A DNA stretch of 64,000 bases from Magnetospirillum sp. SS-4 (lineage in GTDB: Bacteria; Pseudomonadota; Alphaproteobacteria; Rhodospirillales; Magnetospirillaceae), in the NCBI RefSeq assembly GCF_902729425.1, contig NZ_CACVCH010000042.1, positions 43,867 through 107,866 of the forward strand, read 5' to 3'. The notes below the pieces were generated by a model. The model saw only the letters and a program-made list of their open reading frames with translations, did no database searches and was not told the DNA's origin. Made by a program: the position numbers and the translations under genes. Each line of letters starts with the position of its first letter. The stretch's first letter is position 1. Below are positions 29,247 to 39,592 of the stretch, in pieces.

Positions 29247-30282
29247 CCGGCGCCCACAGCACCTCCTCGATGTCTCCGGCTCCGCTCAGCAGCATCGCCA
29301 GCCGGTCGAACCCCAGCGCGATGCCGGCGCTGTCGGGCATGCCGAATTCGAGCGCCGCCAGGAAATCCTCGTCCATCGCGTGGGTCTCGCCGTAAAGCTC
29401 CCGCTTCAGCGCCATGTCGGCGGCGAAGCGGCGGCGCTGCTCGGCGGCGTCGGTCAGCTCGCCGAAGGCGTTCGCCAGTTCGAGGCCCAATACATAGGCC
29501 TCGAAGCGTTCGGCCACCCTTGGGTCGGCAGGCGAGCGCCGGGCGAGCGCCGCCATGGACAGCGGATAGGAATGCAGGAACACCGGCCGGTCCCAGCCCA
29601 GATGCGGTTCGATGCGGTCCAGCATGATCTTGAAGAAAATGTCGTCCCAGCGGTCGCCGCCGCTGACCGAGATGCCGATCCGCCGGGCCTCCGCCGCCAG
29701 CCGGTCGCGGTCGGGGCGTTCGGGGTCGGGGGCGGTGTCCAGGATATCGATGCCGGCGTATTCCAGGAACGCTTCGGCCACCGACAGCCGCCGCCAGGGA
29801 CCAAGCGGGTCCAAGGTGGCGTCGCCGCGCCGCAGCCGGACCACCCCGGCCGCCATTGCCGTCTCTTGCACCAGCGTCTCGGTGTCGGCCATCAGGTCGT
29901 CCAGCGAGGCGCCGGCCCGATACCATTCCAGCATGGTGAATTCGGGATGGTGGGTGGGCGAACGCTCGGCATTGCGGAACACGCGGGCCAGCTGATAGAG
30001 GCGCGGCACCCCGGCCACCAGCAGCTTCTTCATGGCGAATTCGGGACTGGTGTGCAGGGCCAGCGGCCGGTCCGGCCCACCATAGGGGTCGGCCAAGGCG
30101 GTGGTGAAGGCCTTGATATGCGGTTCCATGCCCGGCGACACCTGGAGGCAGGGGGTTTCGACCTCGGCGAAATCGCGGGCGGCGAAGAAGGCGCGGATGG
30201 CGGCGACGGCTCGCGAGCGGATGGCCAGATTGGATTTCCTGCTGGCGAAAGCCTCGGGACGCCACCACTCTGTAACCGACAT
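29215..30282 (-). CDS. epmA: EF-P lysine aminoacylase EpmA (GenX/PoxA/YjeA)
   Basis: A 355-residue class II lysyl-tRNA synthetase paralogue without the N-terminal anticodon-binding domain. It attaches beta-lysine to a lysine of elongation factor P. Motif 2-type RVFRNAERSPTHHPEFTMLEWYRAG, the ETPCLQVSPGMEPHIKAF opening and the C-terminal GIALGFDRLAMLLSGAGDIEEVL (motif 3) are clear. ATG 30282 with AAGGAA upstream is preferred to an in-frame ATG at 30315, which would overlap the GST gene's start on the other strand. epmB and efp are not in the window. An EpmC-like gene occurs at 43.2 kb. Confidence 0.93.
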   Translation of the reverse strand: MSVTEWWRPEAFASRKSNLAIRSRAVAAIRAFFAARDFAEVETPCLQVSPGMEPHIKAFTTALADPYGGPDRPLALHTSPEFAMKKLLVAGVPRLYQLARVFRNAERSPTHHPEFTMLEWYRAGASLDDLMADTETLVQETAMAAGVVRLRRGDATLDPLGPWRRLSVAEAFLEYAGIDILDTAPDPERPDRDRLAAEARRIGISVSGGDRWDDIFFKIMLDRIEPHLGWDRPVFLHSYPLSMAALARRSPADPRVAERFEAYVLGLELANAFGELTDAAEQRRRFAADMALKRELYGETHAMDEDFLAALEFGMPDSAGIALGFDRLAMLLSGAGDIEEVLWAPVSPAPSCGGR

Positions 30283-30313
30283 CGCTTGTTCCTTCGCCAA
30301 CGGGAGAGCCTCC

Positions 30314-31012
30314 ATGATCGACCTTTACTACTGGACCACCCCCAACGGCCACAAGATCGCCATCTTCCTGGAAGAGGCAGGTCTCGACTACCGGGTCAGG
30401 CCGGTGGATATCGGCAAGGGCGAGCAATTCCAACCCGATTTTCTGAAGATATCGCCCAACAACCGCATTCCCGCCATCGTCGATCACGCTCCGGCCGAGC
30501 CGGGAGCGCCGGTGAGCGTGTTCGAATCAGGCGCCATCTTGCTGTATCTGGCCGAGAAGACCGGGCGTTTCATCGCCCCCGACCTGCGCGGGCGGATCGA
30601 GACGCTGGAATGGCTGTTCTGGCAGGTCGGCGGGCTGGGACCCATGGCGGGACAGAATCACCATTTCGTCCAGTACGCGCCCGAGCGTATACCCTATGCC
30701 ATGGACCGCTATGTCAAGGAGACCGGGCGGCTTTACGCGGTGCTGGACCGGCGGCTGTCCGGGCGGGAATTCATCGCCGGATCCTATTCCATCGCCGACA
30801 TGGCCGCCTATCCCTGGGTGGTGCCATGGGAACGCCAGGGGCAAAGGCTGGAGGACTTCCCGAATCTGAAGCGCTGGTTCGAGGCCGTCGCCGGCCGGCC
30901 GGCGATGCGGCGGGCCTACGAACTGGCCCACGCGATCAACCCGCAGCCGGTGATGACCGAGGACGCCAGAAAGGTCATGTTCGGCCAGGATGCGGGGACG
31001 GTCCGACGATAA
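30314..31012 (+). CDS. Glutathione S-transferase family protein (YfcG-like)
   Basis: A 232-residue cytosolic GST. The N-terminal thioredoxin-fold domain has YYWTTPNGHKIAIFLEEAGLDY, the cis-proline block NNRIPAIVDH and ESGAILLYLAEKTG. The C-terminal helical domain has the N-capping box GSYSIADMAAYPW. The WTTPNGHK start and KGEQFQPDFLKISPNNRIPA segment are typical of YfcG/nu-class members that act as disulfide-bond oxidoreductases. The start lies 31 bases from the divergent epmA start, so both promoters are compressed in that gap. The substrate is not known. Confidence 0.9.
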   Translation: MIDLYYWTTPNGHKIAIFLEEAGLDYRVRPVDIGKGEQFQPDFLKISPNNRIPAIVDHAPAEPGAPVSVFESGAILLYLAEKTGRFIAPDLRGRIETLEWLFWQVGGLGPMAGQNHHFVQYAPERIPYAMDRYVKETGRLYAVLDRRLSGREFIAGSYSIADMAAYPWVVPWERQGQRLEDFPNLKRWFEAVAGRPAMRRAYELAHAINPQPVMTEDARKVMFGQDAGTVRR

Positions 31013-31020
31013 GCATTGAT

Positions 31021-31060
31021 TTGCCACACATGAATATGCATCGGCATAATCTTGTGTGGT
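31021..31060. promoter_or_regulatory. Nested inverted repeat between the GST and first rlpA-like gene
   Basis: CCACACA (31024-31030) pairs with TGTGTGG (31053-31059), and inside it TATGC-ATCG-GCATA (31035-31048) forms a second stem separated by a four-base internal loop. The region is much more AT-rich than its surroundings. It could end the GST transcript, although no T tract follows, or act as an operator for the next gene. Confidence 0.45.
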
Positions 31061-31115
31061 CAATGTCACTGTGAAGTAACGCCAGATTTGATATCAGTTT
31101 GAAATCGGTTGCTTC

Positions 31116-31538
31116 ATGGTTGTATCAGTGATGAAACTCAAAAAGTATAAAATTTTACGTATCTCTACTCTATTTCTCGCCGGATTGGTGTTCGGCGTGC
31201 CGGGTGGGGCGGCGGGCGAGCTTGCCGCGCTTTCCGGTCCGGCGACCATCTCCGGCCTGGCGTCCTGGTACGGGGCGGCCTATCGCGGCCGTCCGACCGC
31301 CAGCGGCGAGCGGTTCGACCCGGCCGACCTGACCGCCGCCCATCCCAGCCTTCCCATGGGAACCGTGGTCGAGGTGTCGCGACCCGAACGGGGGCGGGCG
31401 GTGGTGGTGCGGATCAATGATCGCGGCCCGGCGGGAGGGCGGGTTATCGACCTTTCCGAGGCGGCGGCGCGGCGGTTGGGAATGATCGCCGAGGGAATCG
31501 CCCCGGTCACCGTGACCGTCATCGGCAGGGCGGACTGA
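31116..31538 (+). CDS. RlpA-like protein (first of a tandem pair)
   Basis: A 140-residue exported protein with a double-psi beta-barrel (about 45-137). In RlpA lytic transglycosylases the catalytic set is Glu, His and Asp, seen here in GRPTASGERFDP, LTAAHPSLPMGT and RINDRGP. GLASWYG precedes them as usual. The N-terminus is a cleavable or anchoring hydrophobic segment (RISTLFLAGLVFGVPGGAAG). The SPOR domain of full-length RlpA is absent. The start may be 31116 or ATG 31131, and neither has a clear ribosome site. Its first 60 bases are strikingly AT-rich for this genome. Septal or peptidoglycan-strand cleavage is inferred. Confidence 0.8.
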   Translation: MVVSVMKLKKYKILRISTLFLAGLVFGVPGGAAGELAALSGPATISGLASWYGAAYRGRPTASGERFDPADLTAAHPSLPMGTVVEVSRPERGRAVVVRINDRGPAGGRVIDLSEAAARRLGMIAEGIAPVTVTVIGRAD

Positions 31539-31646
31539 CCATTCATGGTCCGTTCGCATATATTCCGATTCGTGACTGCATTGACGGAGAATTAGGGATT
31601 TCCGGCGCAGGGTCGGCCGCGACGCTATCGGGCTGGGAGCGATGAC

Positions 31647-32033
31647 ATGAGGATGATCTTGGCGGCGATCCTTGCATTGGTCGCGGGGGCGGTTCCGGCG
31701 GCGGCGTCGGCCGGCGTCACGCCGCTTCACGGGCAGGAGTTCACCGGACTGGCCTCGTGGTACGGTCCCGGCCTTCGCGGCAAGCCCACCGCCAGCGGCG
31801 AGACCTTCAACCCCAAGGCCTTGACGGCGGCGCATCCGACCCTGCCGTTCGGAACCCTGGTGGAGGTGTCGCGGGTCAACCGCAAGAAATCGGTGGTGGT
31901 GGTGATCACCGACCGTGGTCCCTTCGTCGCCGGTCGCGCCATCGATCTGTCGCGGGCGGCGGCGCGGCGGCTGCACATGAGCTATCTCGGCACCGCCGAG
32001 GTCCGGATTCAGGTGATCGGCATGGTGGAATAG
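31647..32033 (+). CDS. RlpA-like protein (second of a tandem pair)
   Basis: A 128-residue paralogue of the preceding gene, again a signal peptide (about 1-22, ILALVAGAVPAAASA) followed only by the double-psi beta-barrel. GLASWYGPGLRGKPTASGETFNP, LTAAHPTLPFGT and VITDRGPF hold the Glu, His and Asp positions. The two proteins are clearly alike over the whole barrel, so the pair probably arose by duplication. They are separated by 108 bases without an obvious terminator. It is convergent with the CoA transferase gene, 3 bases away. Confidence 0.82.
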   Translation: MRMILAAILALVAGAVPAAASAGVTPLHGQEFTGLASWYGPGLRGKPTASGETFNPKALTAAHPTLPFGTLVEVSRVNRKKSVVVVITDRGPFVAGRAIDLSRAAARRLHMSYLGTAEVRIQVIGMVE

Positions 32034-32036
32034 GGA

Positions 32037-33245
32037 TCAGATCACGTTCCTGGCCTTCAGGCCGGCCAGTTCCTCCGGGGTCAGTCCCAGCAATTCGCCG
32101 TAGACGCGGGCGTTACCGTCGCCCAGGCGAGGGCCGAGATGATCCACCCGTCCCGGCGTCGCCGACAGCTTGGGGACCACGCCCGGCACCACCACCTCGC
32201 CCAGGGTGGGGTCCAGGACCTTCAGCAGGTTGTCGCGGGCCTGGAACTGCGGGTCGGCGAAGATGTCGGCGATACTGTTCAGCGGCGCCGCCGGAACCTC
32301 GAATTCCAGGCACAGCCGCATGACCTCGTCGCGGGTGCGCGACTCGGTCCAGGCGGTGACCAGGGCGTCGACGCCATCACGGGCGGCGAGGCGGTCGCGC
32401 AGCAGCCCCCAATGCCCGTCTCCCGCCAGTTCCGGCCGTCCCATGGCGTCGCATAACCGGGCGAACATGCGGTCGGTGGTGCAGGCGATGGCGATCCAGG
32501 CGCCGTCGCCGCAGCGGAAATGACCGTGGGGACAGGCATTGACGGTGCCGGCGCCTTCCCGCTGGCGCAGTTTGCCGAACATGGCGAAGGCCGGCGCGAT
32601 TTCGTCCAGGGCGCGGAACACCGATTCGTAGAGGGCCAGGTCTATCACCTGTCCCCGGCCGGTGGCGTCGCGGTGGCGCAACGCGACCAGCACGCCGATG
32701 GCGCCGTAAAGCCCGCTCATGTAATCGGCCAGCGAGGTCGACCCCGGCGTCACCGGCACTCCGCCCGGCAATCCGGCCAGATGGGACAGGCCGCCGAAGG
32801 CATGGGCGATGCGGGCGAAGCCGGGGCGGTCCCGATAGGGGCCGGTCTGGCCGTAGCCGGAAATGCGCAGCAGGATCAGGCCGGGATTGATCCGGGAAAG
32901 CTCCTCCCAGCCTAGTCCCCATTTTTCCAGGGTGCCGGGGCGGAAGTTCTCGGCCACCACGTCGGCCTTGGCCGCCAGCCGTAGGAACAGCGCCTTGCCC
33001 TCGGGCTTGCGCAGATCCAGCGTCACCGAGGTCTTGTTGCGGGCCTCGGACAGCCACATCAGCGAATCGCCGTCGCGCCCGGTGATGCTGCCGAAATGGC
33101 GGAAGGTGTCGCCGTCCTGGGGCTGTTCGACCTTGATCACCTCGGCGCCGAACTCGCCCAGGATCGCCGCCGCGTAGGGGGCGGCGATAAAGGTGGCGAT
33201 GTCGAGGACGCGGATGCCGGCCAGCGGCAGGGGGGTATCGGTCAT
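32037..33245 (-). CDS. CaiB/BaiF family (class III) CoA transferase
   Basis: A 402-residue class III CoA transferase. The N-terminal [84 protein letters not shown] and [29 protein letters not shown] blocks are typical, with the catalytic Asp in SLADYM. The enzyme moves CoA between carboxylic acids in the cytosol. The acids are not identifiable. It stands alone on the minus strand between convergent rlpA and the phosphoesterase gene. Confidence 0.9.
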   Translation of the reverse strand: MTDTPLPLAGIRVLDIATFIAAPYAAAILGEFGAEVIKVEQPQDGDTFRHFGSITGRDGDSLMWLSEARNKTSVTLDLRKPEGKALFLRLAAKADVVAENFRPGTLEKWGLGWEELSRINPGLILLRISGYGQTGPYRDRPGFARIAHAFGGLSHLAGLPGGVPVTPGSTSLADYMSGLYGAIGVLVALRHRDATGRGQVIDLALYESVFRALDEIAPAFAMFGKLRQREGAGTVNACPHGHFRCGDGAWIAIACTTDRMFARLCDAMGRPELAGDGHWGLLRDRLAARDGVDALVTAWTESRTRDEVMRLCLEFEVPAAPLNSIADIFADPQFQARDNLLKVLDPTLGEVVVPGVVPKLSATPGRVDHLGPRLGDGNARVYGELLGLTPEELAGLKARNVI

Positions 33246-33320
33246 GGTGCCGGAACGGGATGGCGACGGGCAGCCTTGATAGCACGCCCGCCGCGTCCCG
33301 TCTCCATCGATCCCGCGCGC

Positions 33321-34097
33321 CTAATCGAACTGTTCCGTCACGCTCGCATTGGCGAGGTCGATCAGGCGAAGGTTCGGTTCGCCTCCGTCCCGGGCTCCGG
33401 ACGTGCCGCCGTTATAGCTCTCGATCGGCCAGGAATCGTGAACCCGGAACTTGTGGGTGTGACCGCACAGCAGGGCGGCGATTTTGGACTTATGGTCGCC
33501 GACGATTGTCTTCAACTGGACCCGGTCCAGCAATTCCATGGCGATCTGCCCCTTCACCGGATCATGATGCATGTACAGCACCGCCTTCTGTCCGGATGGA
33601 AGGCCTTGCAGGATGGCTTTCAGCGCGTTTCGCTGGGAATTGCCCAGGCATCCCTGAAGTCCCTCGGCCGTGGGCTTGGGCTTGGTCCTGCGGTTGGTGT
33701 CCTCGTACGGGTCGGGGGGATCGTCCCAGAAGAACTTCTCGCGCATGGAATCCAGCCCGATGAAGGTGATGTCGCCGATGGTATCGACCTTGGGAAAGTG
33801 GCCATTCCCGCCATAGACGTCCTGATCGAAATCCTGCACGCATTCCCAGGCCATCCCCAGGCCGGAATGTCCGTAATCGTGGTTTCCCGGAACCATCAGG
33901 ATGCGGAACGGCGTCAACGGCGCCAGGGTGGCCAGGGCGAGCGTCCTCGATTCGGCGGTGTCGGCGATATCGCCGGAGATCACCACCACGTCGGTGTCGG
34001 GATTGAAGTCGTTCCGAATGCGCGAAACCATGTTCTTGATGATCTGGGTGCAACGATCGACCCCGATGTGAAGGTCGGTCATATGAATGATTCTCAT
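33321..34097 (-). CDS. Calcineurin-like metallophosphoesterase
   Basis: A 258-residue dinuclear metal phosphoesterase. Ligands are in TDLH (Asp-8, His-10), SGDIAD (Asp-43), PGNHDYGH (Asn-72, His-73), YMHHDP and CGHTHKF. No signal peptide or membrane helix is seen, so it is cytosolic. Length and the lone catalytic domain resemble CpdA-type cyclic-nucleotide or nucleotide phosphodiesterases, but the insert DDPPDPYEDTNRRTKPKP is not typical and the substrate is open. GGGAGG precedes the ATG. Its upstream 224-base gap is AT-rich and probably holds its promoter. Confidence 0.85.
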   Translation of the reverse strand: MRIIHMTDLHIGVDRCTQIIKNMVSRIRNDFNPDTDVVVISGDIADTAESRTLALATLAPLTPFRILMVPGNHDYGHSGLGMAWECVQDFDQDVYGGNGHFPKVDTIGDITFIGLDSMREKFFWDDPPDPYEDTNRRTKPKPTAEGLQGCLGNSQRNALKAILQGLPSGQKAVLYMHHDPVKGQIAMELLDRVQLKTIVGDHKSKIAALLCGHTHKFRVHDSWPIESYNGGTSGARDGGEPNLRLIDLANASVTEQFD

Positions 34098-34218
34098 GAC
34101 GTGTCCTCCCCTCTGACTTTACGTTCATCTGCTTGGCTTGCGACGCCTCGGGCAGCCCCTCCCCGTCGTCGGGGCGGGCTGGTCGCGATCAATCGGGGGC
34201 GTGGTCGCGAATCAACCG

Positions 34219-34231
34219 TGACCTTCGGTCA
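34219..34231. promoter_or_regulatory. Short inverted repeat in the AT-rich gap upstream of the phosphoesterase gene
   Basis: TGACC-TTC-GGTCA is a perfect 5-base dyad near the AT-rich half of the 34098-34321 gap. It could be an operator for the minus-strand phosphoesterase gene. No promoter was assigned with confidence, and nothing else was recognised in this gap. Confidence 0.25.
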
Positions 34232-34321
34232 ATTATGTCGATGCGGCAAGATCGCGATGGTATTTCATAAGCTTGAAAATAACATCTAAAAAGAGTCATT
34301 GAGCGCGGCGCCGTCGCGCAT

Positions 34322-34849
34322 TCATTCCGGAAGACGGAACAGGCTGGAACGTTCGACCCGGATCACCGTCCAGGGCAGCGCCGCCGCCTCGCGCAGCCAC
34401 GCCAGCCACCATTCCAGGCCCGGCCGTTCCTGGCGGGGCATGGCCGGCGCCGGCGTGACCCGCAATCCGAGGCGGCGGAAGACATAGAGGGAGCGCGGAA
34501 TATGGCAGGCGTCGGTCACCAGCAGCAGGCGGCTCCACCCCATCGCCTCGACGATGGGCCGCGACAGCCGGGCGTTGCCGATGGTGTTGCGCGAATTCTC
34601 CTCCATCAGCACCCGTTCGGGGGCGATTCCGGCGGCCAGGGCGAGGTCGCGCATGACGCGGGCCTCAGGGATTGGATGGCGCACCGCCCCGCCGCTCATC
34701 AGCAGATGCCCGACCACTCCCCGCCGGGCCAGGTCGGCCGCGTGCGCTACCCGCCGGAGCATGGCCGGGCTGGGGCCGCCGTCGGGGGCCACCATGGCGC
34801 CCAGCACGATGGCGGCGTCGAAGGGGTCGACAGAAGGGGGAATCATCAC
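34322..34849 (-). CDS. YdcF family (DUF218) protein
   Basis: A 175-residue DUF218 protein. The family motifs are AIVLGAMVAPDGGPSPAMLRRV, LLMSGGAVRHPIPEARVMRDLA, EENSRNTIGNARLS and LLVTDACHIPRSLYVFRRLGL. Members bind SAM-like ligands in one case (E. coli YdcF) and are otherwise linked to envelope metabolism. This one lacks the N-terminal membrane helices found in SanA/ElyC types, so it is probably cytosolic. It is divergent from the methyltransferase gene with only 35 bases between the starts. Confidence 0.85.
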   Translation of the reverse strand: MMIPPSVDPFDAAIVLGAMVAPDGGPSPAMLRRVAHAADLARRGVVGHLLMSGGAVRHPIPEARVMRDLALAAGIAPERVLMEENSRNTIGNARLSRPIVEAMGWSRLLLVTDACHIPRSLYVFRRLGLRVTPAPAMPRQERPGLEWWLAWLREAAALPWTVIRVERSSLFRLPE

Positions 34850-34884
34850 TTACTTACTTAGGGAGGACGCAAAGGGAGAACGAC

Positions 34885-35568
34885 ATGGACAAGCGCCGTA
34901 ACACCGACGTCATCGTGGAGACCCTGAAGCTGGAAGGCAAGCGGGTGATCGACGTGGGCTGCGGCGATGGGGCTCTGGTCAGGGTGATGACCCGGTTCGG
35001 CGCCCATGTGCTGGGGGTGGAATGCAGCCCGCGCCAGTTGGCCAAGGCCCGCGCCGCCGACAAGGTGGGGGACGAGGCCATCGTCGAGGGCGTCGGCCAG
35101 AACCTGCCGGTCGACGACGAGTCGGCTGACATCGTGGTCTTCTTCAACAGCCTGCACCACATTCCCATCGAGCATCAGGCCAAGGCCATGGCCGAGGCCG
35201 CCCGGGTGCTGAGGTCCGGCGGCGAGGTCTACGTCTCGGAACCGCTGCCCCACGGCGCCTTCTTCGACGCCGTGCGCCCCATCGACGACGAAACCTGGGT
35301 GCGCGGCGCCGCCTTGGCCGCCGTCAAGGGCGCCTGGGTCCACGGGCTGGAGGAGGAGACCGAGTTCAGCTACATCCACCCGCTGGTCCTGCGCGATTAC
35401 GAGACCTTCCGCGATCGCATCGTGTCGGCCAATGCCGAGCGCGAGACCCGATTCGCCGAACTGGATGGCGAGATGCGCGAGCGTTTCGCCCGGCTGGCCA
35501 GCCCCAATCCCGATGGCGGCTTCCTGTTCGAGCAGCCCATGCGGGTCAACCTCCTGCGCAAGGTCTGA
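34885..35568 (+). CDS. Class I SAM-dependent methyltransferase
   Basis: A 227-residue methyltransferase of the UbiE/Methyltransf_11 kind. Motif I is VIDVGCGDGALVRVM, motif II is near VEGVGQNLPVDDESADIVVFFNSLHHI, and VLRSGGEVYVSEPLP is motif III. The substrate is not known. The C-terminal third is rich in charged residues. The ATG at 34885 follows AAAGGGAGA, a good ribosome site. An in-frame reading from 34672 runs backwards through the divergent gene and is rejected. Confidence 0.88.
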   Translation: MDKRRNTDVIVETLKLEGKRVIDVGCGDGALVRVMTRFGAHVLGVECSPRQLAKARAADKVGDEAIVEGVGQNLPVDDESADIVVFFNSLHHIPIEHQAKAMAEAARVLRSGGEVYVSEPLPHGAFFDAVRPIDDETWVRGAALAAVKGAWVHGLEEETEFSYIHPLVLRDYETFRDRIVSANAERETRFAELDGEMRERFARLASPNPDGGFLFEQPMRVNLLRKV

Positions 35569-35573
35569 GCGCC

Positions 35574-36065
35574 TTATCCCAGCAGCACGTCGCGGGCCTG
35601 GTTCAGGCGGGCGGCGATCCAGGTGGAACCGCCGGAATCGGGGTGATTGGCCCGCATCAGGCGGCGGTGGGCTTCCCGGATCTCATCGGGCGAGGCCCCC
35701 TTGGCCAGTCCCAGGATTTCATAGGCCTGATCGCGGGTCATGACGGCATCGGGGGCGGCCGGGCGCGATTCCCCCGTCTCGCCGGTCCGGGGCTGTCCGG
35801 TCTGTCCGGTCATGCGGCGAAAGGCGGTCCACCAGCCGTGCAGCCGCATGGCGCGGCCGATCCAGGGGGCAAGGCCGGCGGCCACGGCGAACAGTCCGGC
35901 CAGCTTGCCGGTCGCCACCAGCGCCACGCCGACCGCCACCAGCAGCGCCAGCCCGGCGCCGATCACGATCTTGCGGATTCTGGCGGGAGATGCGTGCCGG
36001 AGCCATCGCGAGCCCAGCCACAAGACGGCCAGGACGGTGACGATGAGGATAAGGCTCAGACCCAT
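35574..36065 (-). CDS. Membrane-anchored J-domain protein
   Basis: A 163-residue protein with two N-terminal membrane helices (about 3-20 and 33-70), a flexible linker and a C-terminal J domain (about 112-163). The J domain holds the HPD motif at 141-143 and opens with QAYEILGLAKGASPDEIREAHRRLM. It should stimulate DnaK ATPase at the membrane. The layout, a short J domain at the very C-terminus, resembles Tim14/Pam18-type and alphaproteobacterial DnaJ-like proteins rather than DjlA. It is convergent with the methyltransferase gene and 28 bases after the STAS gene on the same strand. Confidence 0.85.
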   Translation of the reverse strand: MGLSLILIVTVLAVLWLGSRWLRHASPARIRKIVIGAGLALLVAVGVALVATGKLAGLFAVAAGLAPWIGRAMRLHGWWTAFRRMTGQTGQPRTGETGESRPAAPDAVMTRDQAYEILGLAKGASPDEIREAHRRLMRANHPDSGGSTWIAARLNQARDVLLG

Positions 36066-36093
36066 GTTCTCCTCGCCGGCCGGGGCGGGATGC

Positions 36094-36396
36094 TCACTCG
36101 ATGTCGAAGGTGCTGGCGCTGTCGGTCAGTTCGAACAGGCGCTGGACGCTGCCGGCGGCGCCGCGCAGCGCCAGCTTGGACCCGGCTTCGAAGACGACGT
36201 CCTTGGCGAGATGCAGCATGCCCAGGCCGACCGAATCGACGCGGGGAACCTTGGCCAGGTCGAATACCACCCGGTCGGTCCGAATCGCCTTCAGATCGGA
36301 AATCAGGTTCTCCATCTGGGCGCTGGCGGTATAGTCGAGCGTTCCCTCAAGCGTCACGGTCAGGATATTGTTGCTGTGCTTGATGGCGATGTTCAT
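36094..36396 (-). CDS. STAS-domain protein (anti-anti-sigma factor type)
   Basis: A 100-residue stand-alone STAS domain. The LEGTLDYTASAQMENLI opening and VVFDLAKVPRVDSVGLGMLHLA match anti-sigma-factor antagonists, and Ser-55 in DSVGLG is the usual phosphorylation site that blocks partner binding. No anti-sigma kinase is adjacent, so the partner is unknown. The ATG at 36396 follows GAGAGG. The longer frame from 36513 adds a non-conserved basic extension and is rejected. It is probably co-transcribed with the J-domain gene downstream. Confidence 0.85.
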   Translation of the reverse strand: MNIAIKHSNNILTVTLEGTLDYTASAQMENLISDLKAIRTDRVVFDLAKVPRVDSVGLGMLHLAKDVVFEAGSKLALRGAAGSVQRLFELTDSASTFDIE

Positions 36397-36589
36397 CCTG
36401 GCCTCTCGTTTTTCTCTCGGCGGGAGTATGCCGCGACTCCGCGCCGTACTCCAGTCCGACGATGGATAATCGGCGCGGCGGATGCCGGGTGCGGATTGCC
36501 CGCGCGATGGCACGGAAAGCCGGCCGCCGTCCTTTGTAAGGTTCAGGCCATTTGAAGATTCTGGCCTGTTGAAAAATTAGGGAGGAGAT

Positions 36590-38539
<1,950 letters not shown>

Positions 38540-38565
38540 CCGGTACGGGGGTGCCCATGCTGCGA

Positions 38566-38577
38566 TGCAATATTGCA
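38566..38577. promoter_or_regulatory. Perfect palindrome TGCAATATTGCA
   Basis: A 12-base perfect dyad 27 bases after the acetoacetyl-CoA synthetase stop and about 80 bases upstream of the next gene. The TTGCAA-like half-sites recall motifs bound by short-chain-acyl and PHB regulators. Function is a guess. Confidence 0.3.
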
Positions 38578-38658
38578 ACAGTGTGACTCGAAAGAGTCGC
38601 CGGGCCGGCGAGTCCCCTTCACGCCGCCGCTCCGACGCCTTATATCCCCGGTAGGGAT

Positions 38659-39327
38659 ATGAGGTTCGGTCGGGTCATCATGGTTTTCCGGTGCCGCATT
38701 CGGGACGTGTTGCTGCTGCCGCTGCTGCTGCTGGCGGCGGTTCCGGCCGTGGCCGCCGACATGGGCGGCCGGCTGGTGGCCGGCGGAGCCTCCTCCGGCG
38801 TCGCGGCGGCTCCGTCGCCGGCCCTGGCCGGAGAGACGCGCAGCCCGCTGCTGGTCGGCGGCGGCTTCAGCGTCGGCGCCGTGGCCTCGCCGATGGCTAC
38901 CGCCACCACTCTCGCCCTGCCGTTCTCGTCGGGAACCGGCAATCTGGCCGTGGGCGGCTACGTCGCGTACGGGTTCGCCGAGACCAGCCTCAGTTCGTCG
39001 TTCCGCCGGTCGGGCTCCACCTCCCGGGCCGACATTTCCGCCGCCTACGCCGGCAGCCTGCTGGGGGTGGATGGCGTCGCCGCCCTCAGGCTGGGGGCAG
39101 CCTGGACCGGCACCCAGGGGTTCAGCCCCAACCCGCTTCAGCCGGGGGCCGCCCTTGCCGATCCCTATCCGGGCGACAGCGGCTTCAACCTGTCGTTCAG
39201 CCTGATGCATCAGGTGACGCCGGCCTTCAGCCTGGGCGGCGTCGCCGAGGCCAGCCGTCCCGCGTGGCTGGATTCGGGAAACTCTTCCGGCTTCATGCTG
39301 GGGGCCGGAATGGGTTACCGCTTCTAG
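38659..39327 (+). CDS. Exported protein with beta-barrel-like C-terminus, unknown function
   Basis: A 222-residue protein, or 215 residues from ATG 38680. A signal peptide (VLLLPLLLLAAVPAVAA, probable cut after VAA-AD) precedes alternating hydrophobic/polar strands rich in Gly and Ser, such as TGNLAVGGYVAYGFAETSLSSS and GFNLSFSLMHQVTP. The final residues GFMLGAGMGYRF end in Phe, the usual outer-membrane barrel signal. This suggests a small outer-membrane protein, but no family was recognised. It is followed by a hairpin at 39337-39370. Confidence 0.65.
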   Translation: MRFGRVIMVFRCRIRDVLLLPLLLLAAVPAVAADMGGRLVAGGASSGVAAAPSPALAGETRSPLLVGGGFSVGAVASPMATATTLALPFSSGTGNLAVGGYVAYGFAETSLSSSFRRSGSTSRADISAAYAGSLLGVDGVAALRLGAAWTGTQGFSPNPLQPGAALADPYPGDSGFNLSFSLMHQVTPAFSLGGVAEASRPAWLDSGNSSGFMLGAGMGYRF

Positions 39328-39336
39328 AGCGTCGAG

Positions 39337-39415
39337 CCCCATATCTGAAACGGCCCTGTTTCTCATGGGGCGAGACAGACCGCGAGGCGCGCTTCGCGGC
39401 GCGATGCGGCGCATC
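39337..39415. repeat. Cluster of three hairpins in a 265-base gene-free gap
   Basis: CCCCAT/ATGGGG plus GAAAC/GTTTC form one stem (39337-39370), CCGCGA/TCGCGG a second (39380-39399) and GATGC-GGC-GCATC a third (39403-39415). More dyads follow up to 39550, including CGTAGCG-CTGG-CTACG. The gap 39328-39592 contains no gene I can support. It may be a structured repeat, an RNA or a transcript end. Confidence 0.45.
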
Positions 39416-39592
39416 GGGCAAGAAGCGGAACGTAGCGGATGCCCGCCCCATGGAAACCCGAAGGGACGGGCGGATTTGCCCCATTACCTTCGGCAACGGG
39501 CTTGACCGTAGCGCTGGCTACGCTCGGCGCCCCTTGCCTCTTTTCCGGCTTCGGGCATGATCGGAAGATCAGCGGCAGAGCAGGGGGCGATC

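Noticed and set aside
30515..30530. TTCGAATC resembling a tRNA T-arm
   Set aside because: It lies inside the GST coding sequence and no acceptor, D-arm or anticodon stem surrounds it.
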